Shown here: positions 37,757-46,123 of the stretch, piece by piece
Layout of the letters: every line of letters begins with the position of its first letter
Numbering within the stretch: position 1 is the stretch's first letter
NCBI GenBank assembly: GCA_011525625.1
Contig: WYAX01000012.1
Span: forward strand, 852,667 to 916,666
Origin: Nitrospira defluvii
Lineage (GTDB): Bacteria; Nitrospirota; Nitrospiria; Nitrospirales; Nitrospiraceae
Direction of reading: 5' to 3'
Length of the DNA stretch: 64,000 nucleotides
Position numbers and translations under genes: made by a program
Notes under the pieces: generated by a model
What the model saw: only the letters and a program-made list of their open reading frames with translations
The model's database searches: none
Told to the model about the DNA's origin: nothing

Positions 37757-38449
37757 ATGGACGTCCTGACGACAAGACGAGGGGCGGGCGTGATTCGCCG
37801 GCAGGGGCGACGAGTCTCCCGTCGATTCGCCATCGCTCTGTGTGCCGCATCGATCTTGGGAGGATGGCAGACGGGCGTCGACGGGCGCGATCTCATGGTT
37901 CCGAAGGAACAAGTCACGACGGAGTTCGAGCCGACGGAAACGCCGTCGCTGGATGTGCAACAAAAGGGTGTCCCGCAATCGCTGTTCACCTGGATCAAGA
38001 TGGCGCGCGGATATGAGGTGGAATGGGACACGTTCGGCCGCAAAGGCTGGTTCACGCAGGACCCGCGGCTGAAACCTATCGCCCCCGGAACGACGGTATT
38101 CACGACCGATACGCCGGCGGTCTTCATTGTGTTCGAGGTCGCTCCGCTCGAGGATCCGGCTCAGTTCGCAGCGCAAGTGTTTGCGCTCGGTGCCGATGGG
38201 AAGGCGGGAGAGACCGTCGTCGTCCAGGATAGTTTGGAAGTGCCGGGGCATGAGCGGTACGGGTTTCTGGAGTTCAAAAAGCCGGCGCCGCATTGGTCGG
38301 CCGGCACCTATCTGGTGAAGCTCTACATTACGTCGCTGGGGCAGCAACCGTTTCATGCCGTGAACCAAGTCGGCACCATGCGGTTTGTGGTCACCGACCA
38401 ACCGTCTTCGGATGTCCTGCCGGCCGCGTCTGAACCGTCCTCCCGTTGA
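37757..38449 (+). CDS. Exported hypothetical protein, 230 residues
   Basis: A basic N-terminus (many arginines) and a hydrophobic segment ending near VDGRD look like a signal peptide, perhaps with a twin-arginine-like pair (RRFAIAL). The mature domain is beta-rich and holds no catalytic motif I can name. It ends with a Ser/Pro-rich tail. It is divergent from the MFS gene. The start follows from the promoter directly upstream and the signal peptide. Confidence 0.65.
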   Translation: MDVLTTRRGAGVIRRQGRRVSRRFAIALCAASILGGWQTGVDGRDLMVPKEQVTTEFEPTETPSLDVQQKGVPQSLFTWIKMARGYEVEWDTFGRKGWFTQDPRLKPIAPGTTVFTTDTPAVFIVFEVAPLEDPAQFAAQVFALGADGKAGETVVVQDSLEVPGHERYGFLEFKKPAPHWSAGTYLVKLYITSLGQQPFHAVNQVGTMRFVVTDQPSSDVLPAASEPSSR

Positions 38450-38533
38450 AACTCATCCCTCGCTTGGTCTAACGTGCACCCACCGCGCGTGCCGGCGCGC
38501 GCGGGAAGGCGATTGTCATCAGGGAGCAGGGGC

Positions 38534-38809
38534 ATGAAAGAAACCGATGCGGAGAAGTTGACGCTGTTGTATGAACGGTTTTGCGATGTGTGTTTAGTGG
38601 AGAAGGAAGTGTGGACGGAAATCTATATGCCCCGTACGTTCAAGGACGGCACGGCTGTGCGCACCAACATTCAGGATCGGTATCACGTGGTGATCGATGA
38701 TCAGGGTGTGGAGGATGCGCTGGATGCCAACATTCCTCTTGGGAAGGCCGCATTGACTGCGGCCATCCAAGAGTATCGTGCGCATATCAGTTTCGAGAAA
38801 CAGACCTGA
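38534..38809 (+). CDS. Hypothetical protein, 91 residues
   Basis: AGGGAG lies about nine bases before the ATG. The product is a small soluble protein with FCDVCLVEKEVW near the N-terminus and a helical C-terminus. Two cysteines (CDVC) could bind a metal. I do not recognise a family. The gene converges on the glutathione peroxidase gene with a gap of six bases. Confidence 0.6.
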   Translation: MKETDAEKLTLLYERFCDVCLVEKEVWTEIYMPRTFKDGTAVRTNIQDRYHVVIDDQGVEDALDANIPLGKAALTAAIQEYRAHISFEKQT

Positions 38810-38815
38810 CGGCGA

Positions 38816-39439
38816 TCAGCTTTTCGCGAGAAACCGTTCGACATCCTTCACGATCTCCTGCGCGAGCGGTTTCGTGCCGTGGTGATAGCGGGCCACGACG
38901 TTGCCCGAACGATCGACCAGGTACTTTTGGAAATTCCACTCCACTTCGCCGGGGAAGGGGCTTTGTTCGGTGAGGTAGCGGTAGAGCGGATGTTTGTCTC
39001 CCCCCTTTACGCTGATTTTGCTGAAGAGCGGGAACCCGACACTGTACTTGGTCAGGCAGAATCCCTTGATCTCCTCATTGCTGCCCGGCTCTTGCTGGCC
39101 GAAATTATTGGCCGGGAAGGCCAGGATCTCAAACCCCTTGTCCTTGTATGTCTCGTACATCTTTTCGAGGTCGGCATACTGCGGGGTATTTCCACAAAAG
39201 CTGGCGGTATTGACCAGCATGACGACCTTTCCCTTGTATTGGCTCAGTGAAACCGGTTTCCCGTCGATGTCGTTCAGGGTGAAATCATAGACGCTTGAAG
39301 CTTTGGCTGCCATGCGTGTTGCTCCTTGTTGTGCCGCATCCACCGAACCGAGGCCCATCGCGACGGCGCCAAGCCCAAGACCCACTGCGAGCCCAAGGAC
39401 CAGAACCTTCCATGAACATGTCGGTCTATAGATCGGCAT
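38816..39439 (-). CDS. Glutathione peroxidase family protein, exported
   Basis: The first ~45 residues form a signal or anchor segment; the remainder (about 160 residues) is a thioredoxin-fold peroxidase. NTASFCGNT holds the peroxidatic Cys82 in place of selenocysteine. In FPANNFGQQEPG the usual cysteine is alanine (Ala110), but Cys128 in IKGFC sits where the resolving cysteine of plant-type, thioredoxin-dependent enzymes lies. It should reduce peroxides outside the cytoplasm. AAGGAG precedes the ATG. Confidence 0.87.
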   Translation of the reverse strand: MPIYRPTCSWKVLVLGLAVGLGLGAVAMGLGSVDAAQQGATRMAAKASSVYDFTLNDIDGKPVSLSQYKGKVVMLVNTASFCGNTPQYADLEKMYETYKDKGFEILAFPANNFGQQEPGSNEEIKGFCLTKYSVGFPLFSKISVKGGDKHPLYRYLTEQSPFPGEVEWNFQKYLVDRSGNVVARYHHGTKPLAQEIVKDVERFLAKS

Positions 39440-39456
39440 GGTATGAACTCCTTCGG

Positions 39457-40374
39457 TTAAAGACGTTCCAGCGCCGCGACACGCTCCTCAATCGGAGGAT
39501 GGGTCGCCAGCAAGTGCAAGAATCCCGAGGTGTTGCCGGAGATCTTCATCGTGGCCAGAGCATCTTGCGTTGAATATTCGAACTGTGCGCGGTTGACCCA
39601 ACGGTCGATTGCCTGCAAGGCCTTGATCATCGAGTCCTTCCCGTACACCTTGGCCGAAAACGCATCGGCAGCATATTCTCGGCGACGGGAGTGCCAACTG
39701 ACGACCATCATGGCGAGGATCGAGAGCACAACCTGCAAAAAGAGATAGACCACAAAGCCCAAAATCGGGCTCCCGCTCTGGCCCTCCTCCCGATCGCCTC
39801 CTTGTGGTTGCGCCACCATCTGGTAGACGAAGTGACTAATGTAGTGCACGAAGGTGTTCATCAACCCGGCCAGGACGGTCGTCGAGAACATATCGCCGTT
39901 GAATACATGCCCCATTTCGTGCGCGAGGACGGATTTCACTTCATCTTCCCGCAAGTTTGCCAGCAGGCCGGTCGAGACCGCCACCATTGCGTTGTTCTTG
40001 CTGGGCCCTGTCGCAAACGCGTTGGGGTCCGGTGACTCGTACACCCACACTTCCGGCATGGTGATCTGAAGACGTTCCGCAATTTCCCGCACCGACCCGT
40101 AAATCACCTGCTCCGCATGAGTACGGGGCTCCGTAATCTGGGTGCAGTCCAGCATGGCTCGCGCCATCTGTTTGGAAAACAGCAAACTGATGAACGCGCC
40201 GCCGAATCCGATGACCAGCGACCAGACCAGCAACTCTTGACTAAAGACTCCCCGGACGTCGATGCCGAAGGCCGGCAGCACCATGTTTACCAGCACGCTG
40301 ACGGTAATCGACAGCGTGAGGTAAATGAGGATGTTCGAAATAATCAGCAACCCGATACCCTTCAACGACTTCAT
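39457..40374 (-). CDS. htpX: HtpX membrane protease
   Basis: A zinc metalloprotease of the inner membrane that degrades misfolded membrane proteins. The HEMGH zinc site near residue 140, hydrophobic helices on both sides and the N-terminal ISNILIYL segment match HtpX; the length is 305 residues. I start at MKSLKGIG (40374), with AAGGAGGAGAG upstream, rather than 17 codons earlier. It is 17 bases from the glutathione peroxidase gene and probably in the same transcript. Confidence 0.93.
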   Translation of the reverse strand: MKSLKGIGLLIISNILIYLTLSITVSVLVNMVLPAFGIDVRGVFSQELLVWSLVIGFGGAFISLLFSKQMARAMLDCTQITEPRTHAEQVIYGSVREIAERLQITMPEVWVYESPDPNAFATGPSKNNAMVAVSTGLLANLREDEVKSVLAHEMGHVFNGDMFSTTVLAGLMNTFVHYISHFVYQMVAQPQGGDREEGQSGSPILGFVVYLFLQVVLSILAMMVVSWHSRRREYAADAFSAKVYGKDSMIKALQAIDRWVNRAQFEYSTQDALATMKISGNTSGFLHLLATHPPIEERVAALERL

Positions 40375-40439
40375 ATCTCTCCTCCTTGGAGGTCCGTGCC
40401 CCGTCTGTCTCTTAGGGCGTGCCACGAACCTTGGATGTC

Positions 40440-40445
40440 ATTATA
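40440..40445 (-). promoter_or_regulatory. -10 box of htpX
   Basis: TATAAT on the minus strand, about 65 bases upstream of the htpX start. The -35 region is weak. Confidence 0.4.
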
Positions 40446-40605
40446 CCGAACGCCGGGCCGATTGTTGGCCCCGAGGGGCAGGAATCGTATCTCCGTCCCG
40501 GTGTTCACAGATAATACCAGGTTTTAGGCCAGTCAAGACGCTCGGTTCCGGATTTGCCGGCTGGAGGGACCGACGCCGCGGTAAGGCAGGGAGCGAGGGG
40601 GTCGG

Positions 40606-40635
40606 TTGACCGGTTCTGAAGCCTTCTGCTAGAAA
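40606..40635 (+). promoter_or_regulatory. Cupredoxin gene promoter, predicted leaderless
   Basis: TTGACC (40606-40611), an 18-base spacer and TAGAAA (40630-40635) are followed by six bases and the ATG at 40642. No ribosome binding site is present. Confidence 0.55.
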
Positions 40636-40641
40636 CCTTGC

Positions 40642-41088
40642 ATGCGTGTAGATCTCTTGTCCGGCTGGCTAGCCATCCTGGTTGGTGCGATCGGCGTGAC
40701 GGTGATGGGCCCAGCGCCGATTGCGGCGGCCGAACCGGCATCGCCGATGCCCCCGCTCCAAGTGCCGGTAGATATGGCGGACGGCCTTCAGCGGGCCACC
40801 GTCGTCCTGGACAGTTATTCCTATACCCCGCACCACTTGATCGTGCGGGCCGGAAAACCGGTTGAGTTGCTGTTGACCAGCATCACGTCGATCACACCGC
40901 ACAATTTTGTCTTGAAGGATGAGGCAGCCGGGCTCTCGATCGAACGGGATGTGCGCGCCGGGAAAACAGTGACGGTGCAATTTACCCCGACGAAGCCGGG
41001 CACCTACTCCTTCTATTGCGACAAGAAGCTCCTGTTTCTTCCAAGCCACCGTGACAAAGGCATGGAAGGGACACTCGAAGTCAGATAA
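40642..41088 (+). CDS. Exported cupredoxin-domain protein
   Basis: A signal peptide (about 30 residues, ending IAAAEP) is followed by one cupredoxin domain. Likely copper ligands are His87 (TPHNF), Cys126 (FYCDKK), His136 and Met141 (SHRDKGMEG), the type 1 copper set. It would carry electrons or copper in the periplasm. The next gene, squalene/phytoene synthase, is in the same frame and begins about 12 bases after this stop codon. The translation start lies at the predicted transcription start. Confidence 0.83.
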   Translation: MRVDLLSGWLAILVGAIGVTVMGPAPIAAAEPASPMPPLQVPVDMADGLQRATVVLDSYSYTPHHLIVRAGKPVELLLTSITSITPHNFVLKDEAAGLSIERDVRAGKTVTVQFTPTKPGTYSFYCDKKLLFLPSHRDKGMEGTLEVR

Positions 41089-41100
41089 GCAGGTCAGGCC

Positions 41101-42141
41101 ACGACTACTCAGCCTTCCAAGCACGAACTCCTTCACGTCATTCTCAAGCAGGTATCCCGGTCGTTTTACCTGACGCTGAATGTCCTCCCGTCGGATGTGC
41201 GCGACGAGATGGGCTTGGCCTATTTGCTTGCACGGGCGGCCGATACCATCGCCGACACCGAGTTGATCGGGCGGACGGAGCGTCTTCGATACCTGAACAT
41301 GTTTCGCGACCAGTTCAGAGGCGATCAGGTGCAGCCCCAAGCTGTGCAGGCGATTCAGGCAGGCCTTCTCCCTCACCAGACCCACTCGGCTGAGCGTGTG
41401 TTGCTAGAACGATTGCCGGACTGTTTGGCGCTGTATCGGACATTCGACCAGGGGGATCGTGAGCGCATTCGTTGGTTGATGGATGTGCTGCCCAATGGGA
41501 TGGAGATGGACCTGACCAGGTTTCCCGGCTCATCGTCCCAAGACCTGTCGTCGCTGGAGCGTCCCGAGGAATTGGATCGGTATACCTACTACGTCGCTGG
41601 TTGCGTGGGCGAATTCTGGACCAGGATGGTCTGTGCGCATCGGCCGGCCATGGCGAAGTGGGATGTCGACCGAATGTCGGCAATCGGTGTTCGCTTCGGC
41701 AAGGGGTTACAGCTTACGAACATTGTCAAAGATATTGCCCGCGATCTCCACAACGGCCGCTGCTATGTGCCGACGCAGTGGCTGGATGAAGTCGGGCTGA
41801 AGCCGGCTGATTTGCTCAGGCCGGAGCAGTTGCCCACGTTTCGTCCCATCCTGTTGCGGATGATCCGTCAGGCTGTGGAGCATTTGGACCAGGGCTGGCT
41901 CTACACCATGGCCCTGCCGCGGTTTGAAATTCGGCAGCGGCTCGCCTGCATGTGGCCGATTCTGCTGGCAGGCGAGACACTCAAACGTGTGGCCTCGGCG
42001 CCGGATCTCCTGGACCCGACCGTCAACGTCAAGGCCCCGCGCTCGGTGGTGTATCGCGTGATGGCCCTCACCACTGTCACCGGTGCCTGCGGCTACGTCG
42101 GCACAGCCTACTGGGGCAGACTCCGCAAGCAGATCGTGTAA
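41101..42141 (+). CDS. Squalene/phytoene synthase family protein (apparent ACG start)
   Basis: The enzyme joins two prenyl diphosphates head to head. Both Asp-rich motifs are present: DTIAD and, later, NIVKDIARD. Homologous sequence (HELLHVILKQVSRSFYLTL) starts well before the first canonical start codon, a GTG at 41197. Between the in-frame TAA at 41086 and that GTG there is no ATG, GTG or TTG. The best start is ACG at 41101, giving 346 residues, as marked here. The product probably feeds hopanoid or carotenoid synthesis. Confidence 0.8.
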   Translation, partial: TTTQPSKHELLHVILKQVSRSFYLTLNVLPSDVRDEMGLAYLLARAADTIADTELIGRTERLRYLNMFRDQFRGDQVQPQAVQAIQAGLLPHQTHSAERVLLERLPDCLALYRTFDQGDRERIRWLMDVLPNGMEMDLTRFPGSSSQDLSSLERPEELDRYTYYVAGCVGEFWTRMVCAHRPAMAKWDVDRMSAIGVRFGKGLQLTNIVKDIARDLHNGRCYVPTQWLDEVGLKPADLLRPEQLPTFRPILLRMIRQAVEHLDQGWLYTMALPRFEIRQRLACMWPILLAGETLKRVASAPDLLDPTVNVKAPRSVVYRVMALTTVTGACGYVGTAYWGRLRKQIV

Positions 42142-42184
42142 TCCGGGTTGCAGGTTACCGACATTCTGGAGGTCGGCCGCCGCC

Positions 42185-42589
42185 GTGAAATCTGTCGCGG
42201 AGCCCTGGACAATCCGACTGCTCGCGGTGCTGTATGGAGCAGTTGCCGCATGGTTTGCCCCGGCCATGGGTCTGGCGGTCCTTGCGTTGCTGGGACTTCT
42301 GGTGAATCCTCGCACGATAGGACTCAGACACCTGCTGCTCGAGGTGGGAGTCGTGTCGGTCCAATTCGGAGGGGCTGCCCTTGCCTCTGTCGGGTTATGG
42401 CGTCTGCGGTGGTGGGGCCCGTGGGTCGCTTGCGTTTACAATCTGGTGTGGGGGGGAGTTGTTGCCGGGCAGGCCCTGAAAAGCGACGGAAGTCTTTCTC
42501 TCCAGGACATGGTTCTGATTGCGCTGGGGCTGTTTGCCCTACTTTCGCTGCTGCCAGCGCTGAGAAGGTCGATACGAGACAGGTCCTAG
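42185..42589 (+). CDS. Small membrane protein, 134 residues
   Basis: About four hydrophobic segments with short loops and no polar domain. The GTG at 42185 begins the first membrane-like region; an upstream ATG at 42083 would add a random 34-residue stretch overlapping the synthase gene. It follows the synthase gene by 43 bases on the same strand, so co-transcription is possible. No family recognised. Confidence 0.6.
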   Translation: MKSVAEPWTIRLLAVLYGAVAAWFAPAMGLAVLALLGLLVNPRTIGLRHLLLEVGVVSVQFGGAALASVGLWRLRWWGPWVACVYNLVWGGVVAGQALKSDGSLSLQDMVLIALGLFALLSLLPALRRSIRDRS

Positions 42590-42710
42590 CGTGCACGAGT
42601 GGTCTACGGACTGCCCGTGCACGCACTGATATACCGTTGAGGCTGGGCCGCGAGCTCGAATTTCTCTCCTGCCGTGGGTGGCGCACCGCGCGACGGCCGG
42701 CCGGCTCACG

Positions 42711-43013
42711 CTACTTCTTTTGCGGCTCCAACAGTTTTTCGCCCTTTTTGAACACAGCATAAATCGCCTGCGAAGGGCAGGCATCAAGACAGAGCCGGCA
42801 GCTTTCCAGGCAGCGTGAGGGATCGAACTTGTACGGTGGCGTCGAGAGCCAGGCACTCGTGGGGCAGACCGGCATACAGATGGCCTGGTGGGTGCAGCGG
42901 TCGGGATGGCGGACCAGGTGGTCACGAATGAGCATCATAGGCTTCACTCCTTCGAAGAGACCTTGCGAGAAGATCTCGAACATGTTCTTTGGGGGCAGAC
43001 TGCTCACTTCCAC
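42711..43013 (-). CDS. Seven-cysteine ferredoxin, probable 7Fe type
   Basis: Two cluster motifs near the C-terminus: C40-x5-C46-x3-C50-P and C68-x3-C72-x2-C75-x3-C79-P. The second cysteine of the first motif is replaced (Gln43). Seven ligands fit one [3Fe-4S] and one [4Fe-4S] cluster, as in seven-iron ferredoxins. The 35-residue N-terminal stretch is not a signal. The GTG start at 43013 overlaps the preceding gene; an ATG at 42983 is an alternative. Last gene of a four-gene minus-strand cassette. Confidence 0.8.
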   Translation of the reverse strand: MEVSSLPPKNMFEIFSQGLFEGVKPMMLIRDHLVRHPDRCTHQAICMPVCPTSAWLSTPPYKFDPSRCLESCRLCLDACPSQAIYAVFKKGEKLLEPQKK

Positions 43014-43417
43014 TCCTTGATCAGCTCAGCGAGCCGGTCTTTCAGTTCCGGGATCTGGTCTGCGTTGTTACGAATCGCGCCTAGAATGTTCTCGAGGCGG
43101 GCGGTCCGTTGCGCCTCTTTATCTTTGTTCAGCAGTTGATCGTACCCCGCGTAGGCCTCGGCATGTTTTGGTTCGAGATGGGCTCGACCGACCTGCAGCG
43201 CTTCGCCCAGTTCGTAGGGCTCCGGACGTAACAACGGCACGACCAGAAACGACCCGTCTGTACAGACGATTGCAGCGGATCCGGATTTGCTTGTGAGCGG
43301 CAACACCGTTTCCACGGTTTTTCCGACCAATTGATCCCAGGCGTGCAACAGACCGGGAAACTTTTTCATGTAGGCCACCTTTTCCATGTTGGCCTTCCAT
43401 TTGTCATCGGCGGGCAT
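43004..43417 (-). CDS. Hypothetical protein of the iron-sulfur cassette, 137 residues
   Basis: A soluble protein beginning at MPADDKWK (43417); upstream in-frame sequence is unsupported. The N-terminal half has a beta-rich core (VETVLPLTSKSGSAAIVCTDGSFLVVPLL) and the C-terminal half is helical (LENILGAIRNNADQIPELKDRLAELIKEW). Only one cysteine is present, so it does not itself hold a cluster. It overlaps the ferredoxin gene downstream and may serve as its partner or chaperone. Family not recognised. Confidence 0.65.
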   Translation of the reverse strand: MPADDKWKANMEKVAYMKKFPGLLHAWDQLVGKTVETVLPLTSKSGSAAIVCTDGSFLVVPLLRPEPYELGEALQVGRAHLEPKHAEAYAGYDQLLNKDKEAQRTARLENILGAIRNNADQIPELKDRLAELIKEWK

Positions 43418-43452
43418 AACGTTCTCGTAAGATTCTGAAGGGTGTGACCGGC

Positions 43453-43803
43453 TTAGATTTTTAGTGGGGAGAGCAGTGGAGAGGGGGGCTGGTCGGGCAT
43501 CAGGAGTCGATCGACCAACTCTCCCCTCAAGATATGACGCTCCATGATTTCCTTCACATCGGCCTCGGAACGGACCCGGTACCAGACCCCTTCCGGATAG
43601 ACCACCACGGTTGGGCCCTGCGCGCAATAGTCGAGGCAGCCTGCTTTGTTGGCGCGCACGACACCCTTGAGGTTGAGTCGTTTGGCTTCTTGTTTGAAGC
43701 AGGCATGCAGCGCGTCGGAACCGAGTTTGGAGCAGCTGCCGCGAGGATCGTCCGGCTCGCGTTTGTTGGTGCAGACGAAGATGTGTCGTTGATAACCGGT
43801 CAT
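43453..43803 (-). CDS. [2Fe-2S] thioredoxin-like ferredoxin
   Basis: A short protein with the cysteine layout Cys11, Cys24, Cys56, Cys60 (C-x12-C ... C-x3-C), typical of thioredoxin-fold [2Fe-2S] ferredoxins, and RGSCSKLGSDAL and GCLDYCAQGPTVVVYPEG segments that match the family. These proteins accept or donate electrons to partner oxidoreductases. The gene is third from the end of the cassette, 35 bases before the 137-residue protein gene. Confidence 0.85.
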   Translation of the reverse strand: MTGYQRHIFVCTNKREPDDPRGSCSKLGSDALHACFKQEAKRLNLKGVVRANKAGCLDYCAQGPTVVVYPEGVWYRVRSEADVKEIMERHILRGELVDRLLMPDQPPSPLLSPLKI

Positions 43804-43848
43804 GGCAACAGTTCCGGGGCTGTGTCGTTCACAAGGTGGTGCGCAAGC

Positions 43849-44217
43849 TCAGGCGCGTGCGTGGAATTGTTCGATCAGTTGTGTGACGTCCGACGCGTTG
43901 AGCAGTAATGAACCGGCCGCTTGCGTGCCGGCAATGGCGGCGATTTCCCGGAGGCGCAATTGCGCACGCTGTTTGGCTTCTGGTTCGGACAGCGCGGAAG
44001 CCTGCCCTTTGGTGAGCTTATCGAATTCGGCGCGGATATCGCGAAAATCCCGTTGCAAATTCTTCATCATGGAGCAGGGTTCGCAGTACCATTTCGGACT
44101 TTGATCCGAAGACGGAGACAACCGGTCGTAGGTGCGCCCGAAAAAATCCTTGCCGAGCGAGAATTTCATCAATGGTGTGCCTGCGGCGCTGCAGGCGTTA
44201 CAGGATCCGGCATCCAT
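43849..44217 (-). CDS. CxxC-CxxC protein of the iron-sulfur cassette, 122 residues
   Basis: Four cysteines in two pairs (Cys6/Cys9 and Cys45/Cys48) suggest one zinc or iron-sulfur site near the N-terminus. The rest is helical and charged. AGAGGAG lies eight bases before the ATG, and a good promoter (see below) sits upstream. It is the first gene of the cassette. No family is recognised. Confidence 0.65.
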   Translation of the reverse strand: MDAGSCNACSAAGTPLMKFSLGKDFFGRTYDRLSPSSDQSPKWYCEPCSMMKNLQRDFRDIRAEFDKLTKGQASALSEPEAKQRAQLRLREIAAIAGTQAAGSLLLNASDVTQLIEQFHARA

Positions 44218-44261
44218 GCGCGAAGTGCTCCTCTTGGGGGAAAGGCGACGATAGAAGCCGG

Positions 44262-44291
44262 ATCATACCGTACTGGTGTTTCGGCTGGCAA
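44262..44291 (-). promoter_or_regulatory. Promoter of the iron-sulfur cassette
   Basis: On the minus strand TTGCCA (44291-44286), an 18-base spacer and TATGAT (44267-44262) lie about 45 bases upstream of the first gene of the cassette. It is divergent from the alanine dehydrogenase promoter. Confidence 0.6.
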
Positions 44292-44330
44292 GGTGGCGTG
44301 CCGTTCACGTTGTAACGGCCTCGTCCCAGG

Positions 44331-44336
44331 TATAAT
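44331..44336 (+). promoter_or_regulatory. -10 box of the alanine dehydrogenase gene
   Basis: A perfect TATAAT at 44331-44336, about 42 bases before the ATG. TTGTAA 15 bases upstream is a possible but close-spaced -35 box. Leader and ribosome binding site (AAGGAGG) are normal. Confidence 0.5.
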
Positions 44337-44378
44337 GCAGTATGCCTGGGTGTCGGTGATGCGGGGAAGGAGGCGGGT

Positions 44379-45482
44379 ATGGTGATCGGGGTTCCAAAGG
44401 AGATCAAGGACTACGAATTTCGGGTGAGTCTCACACCGGACGGTGTTCGCACGCTACGGCAGGCCGGCCATCAGGTGCTGGTCGAGCCGTCGGCCGGGCA
44501 GGGAAGTGGCTTTTCTGACGAGACGTATCGGCAGGCCGGCGCCGAAATCGCACAGTCCAAGGAAGAGGTCTTTCACCGGGCAGAGCTGATTGTGAAGGTC
44601 AAAGAGCCACAATTGTCGGAGTGCGCGCTCTTCCGTCCGGGTCAGGTCTTGTTTACGTATCTACATTTGGCATCGCTGCCGGAGCTGACCAAGGCGTTGA
44701 TGTCGGCTCAGATTACCGCGATCGCCTACGAAACGGTGGAAGCCAGGGACCGGAGTTTGCCGATGTTGCGACCGATGAGTGAAATCGCCGGGCGGCTGTC
44801 CGTGCAAGTCGGGGCGCACTATCTCGGGACCGTCCAGGGGGGGCGTGGGGTGCTGTTGGCCGGAGTGCCCGGTGTCGAACCGGGTCATGTGGTGGTGATC
44901 GGCGCAGGCGTGGTAGGGACCTCGGCAGTGCGCCTCGCTGTCGGCTTGGGCGCGCGGGTGACGGTGATCAATCTGGATGTGGATCGGCTGCGAGCACTCG
45001 ACGATCTCTACGGGGGGCGCATTGCAACCTGTGCGGCATCCGCGTCCGCCATCGAACGGGCGGTTGTGGAGGCGGATCTGGTCATCGGCGCCGTGTTGGT
45101 GCCGGGTGCTCGCGCGCCCCACGTGATTCCCCGCAGCCTGGTGGCAAACATGCAGCCGGGTTCGGTGATCGTCGATGTGGCCGTGGATCAGGGGGGCTGC
45201 TGCGAAACGACCCGGCCCACAATCCACTCGAATCCGGTGTATGTGGCGGACGGGGTGGTGCACTATTGTGTGACGAACATGCCCGGCATCGTTCCGCATA
45301 CGTCAACGCGCGCCTTGACCAATGCGACGCTCCCCTACATTGTTCGTCTTGCTTCAGAGGGGGTCGCCCCGGCCATTCGCTCAGACTCCGGGCTGGCCAA
45401 GGGAGTGAACGTGATGGATGGCAACATTACGTGCCAGGCAGTGGCTGAATCACACGGCTTGCGTTTTACCCCTCTGTTGTAA
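44379..45482 (+). CDS. ald: Alanine dehydrogenase
   Basis: A 367-residue enzyme of the Ald/PNT family that converts alanine to pyruvate and ammonia with [21 protein letters not shown], the KVKEPQ lysine, FTYLHLA histidine and the NAD-binding [13 protein letters not shown] are diagnostic. A strong ribosome binding site (AAGGAGG) precedes the ATG. It stands alone and is divergent from the iron-sulfur cassette. Confidence 0.95.
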   Translation: MVIGVPKEIKDYEFRVSLTPDGVRTLRQAGHQVLVEPSAGQGSGFSDETYRQAGAEIAQSKEEVFHRAELIVKVKEPQLSECALFRPGQVLFTYLHLASLPELTKALMSAQITAIAYETVEARDRSLPMLRPMSEIAGRLSVQVGAHYLGTVQGGRGVLLAGVPGVEPGHVVVIGAGVVGTSAVRLAVGLGARVTVINLDVDRLRALDDLYGGRIATCAASASAIERAVVEADLVIGAVLVPGARAPHVIPRSLVANMQPGSVIVDVAVDQGGCCETTRPTIHSNPVYVADGVVHYCVTNMPGIVPHTSTRALTNATLPYIVRLASEGVAPAIRSDSGLAKGVNVMDGNITCQAVAESHGLRFTPLL

Positions 45483-45516
45483 GACAATCCGCTCTCCGTT
45501 TTCTGATCCGCCCGGT

Positions 45517-45595
<79 letters not shown>

Positions 45596-45821
45596 CCGCT
45601 TCTTCTCCTAATCCAGTGTCAACGACTCAGCCCGCGGAAGGGTCCTCCGCGTCGAGCACTCATGCTTTGTGCGATCCCTGCCGATAAGGGAGCAACAAGA
45701 GCGTGGACGCGCCGCGCAAACCACTAAATCGCGTGACGCCATCTAGCCGCTGTGAGAGTATCCTGGTCAAGACGCGATTCTCGCTCTGCGAAAATGTCCG
45801 TGCTCAAGGAGTTGTAGACCG

Positions 45822-46109
45822 ATGACGGAAACCGGCGAAGCCGTACGGGCAAAACTTCTGGTGAGCGGTCGTGTGCAAGGGGTGGGCTATCGTGCGTTCA
45901 CCTGTCGCATGGCGGCCTCGCGCGGACTGACCGGCTGGGTGGAAAATCTGGATAGCGGGCAGGTGGCGGTAGATGTCGAGGGAAGCCGGAATGTCCTGGA
46001 GGAATTTCTGGCGGATCTCAGGCGGGGGCCGGTGGGGGCGCGTGTGACCCAGGTGCAAGTCGAATGGGGCAACGCCACGGGCCGGCATCACGACTTTACG
46101 ATTCGGTAA
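45822..46109 (+). CDS. acyP: Acylphosphatase
   Basis: A 95-residue enzyme that hydrolyses acyl phosphates. [11 protein letters not shown] supplies the phosphate-binding arginine loop and WVENLDSG the catalytic asparagine. AAGGAG precedes the ATG. It lies 14 bases before the sigma factor gene and may share its transcript. Confidence 0.93.
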   Translation: MTETGEAVRAKLLVSGRVQGVGYRAFTCRMAASRGLTGWVENLDSGQVAVDVEGSRNVLEEFLADLRRGPVGARVTQVQVEWGNATGRHHDFTIR

Positions 46110-46123
46110 CAGGTAACGACCTT

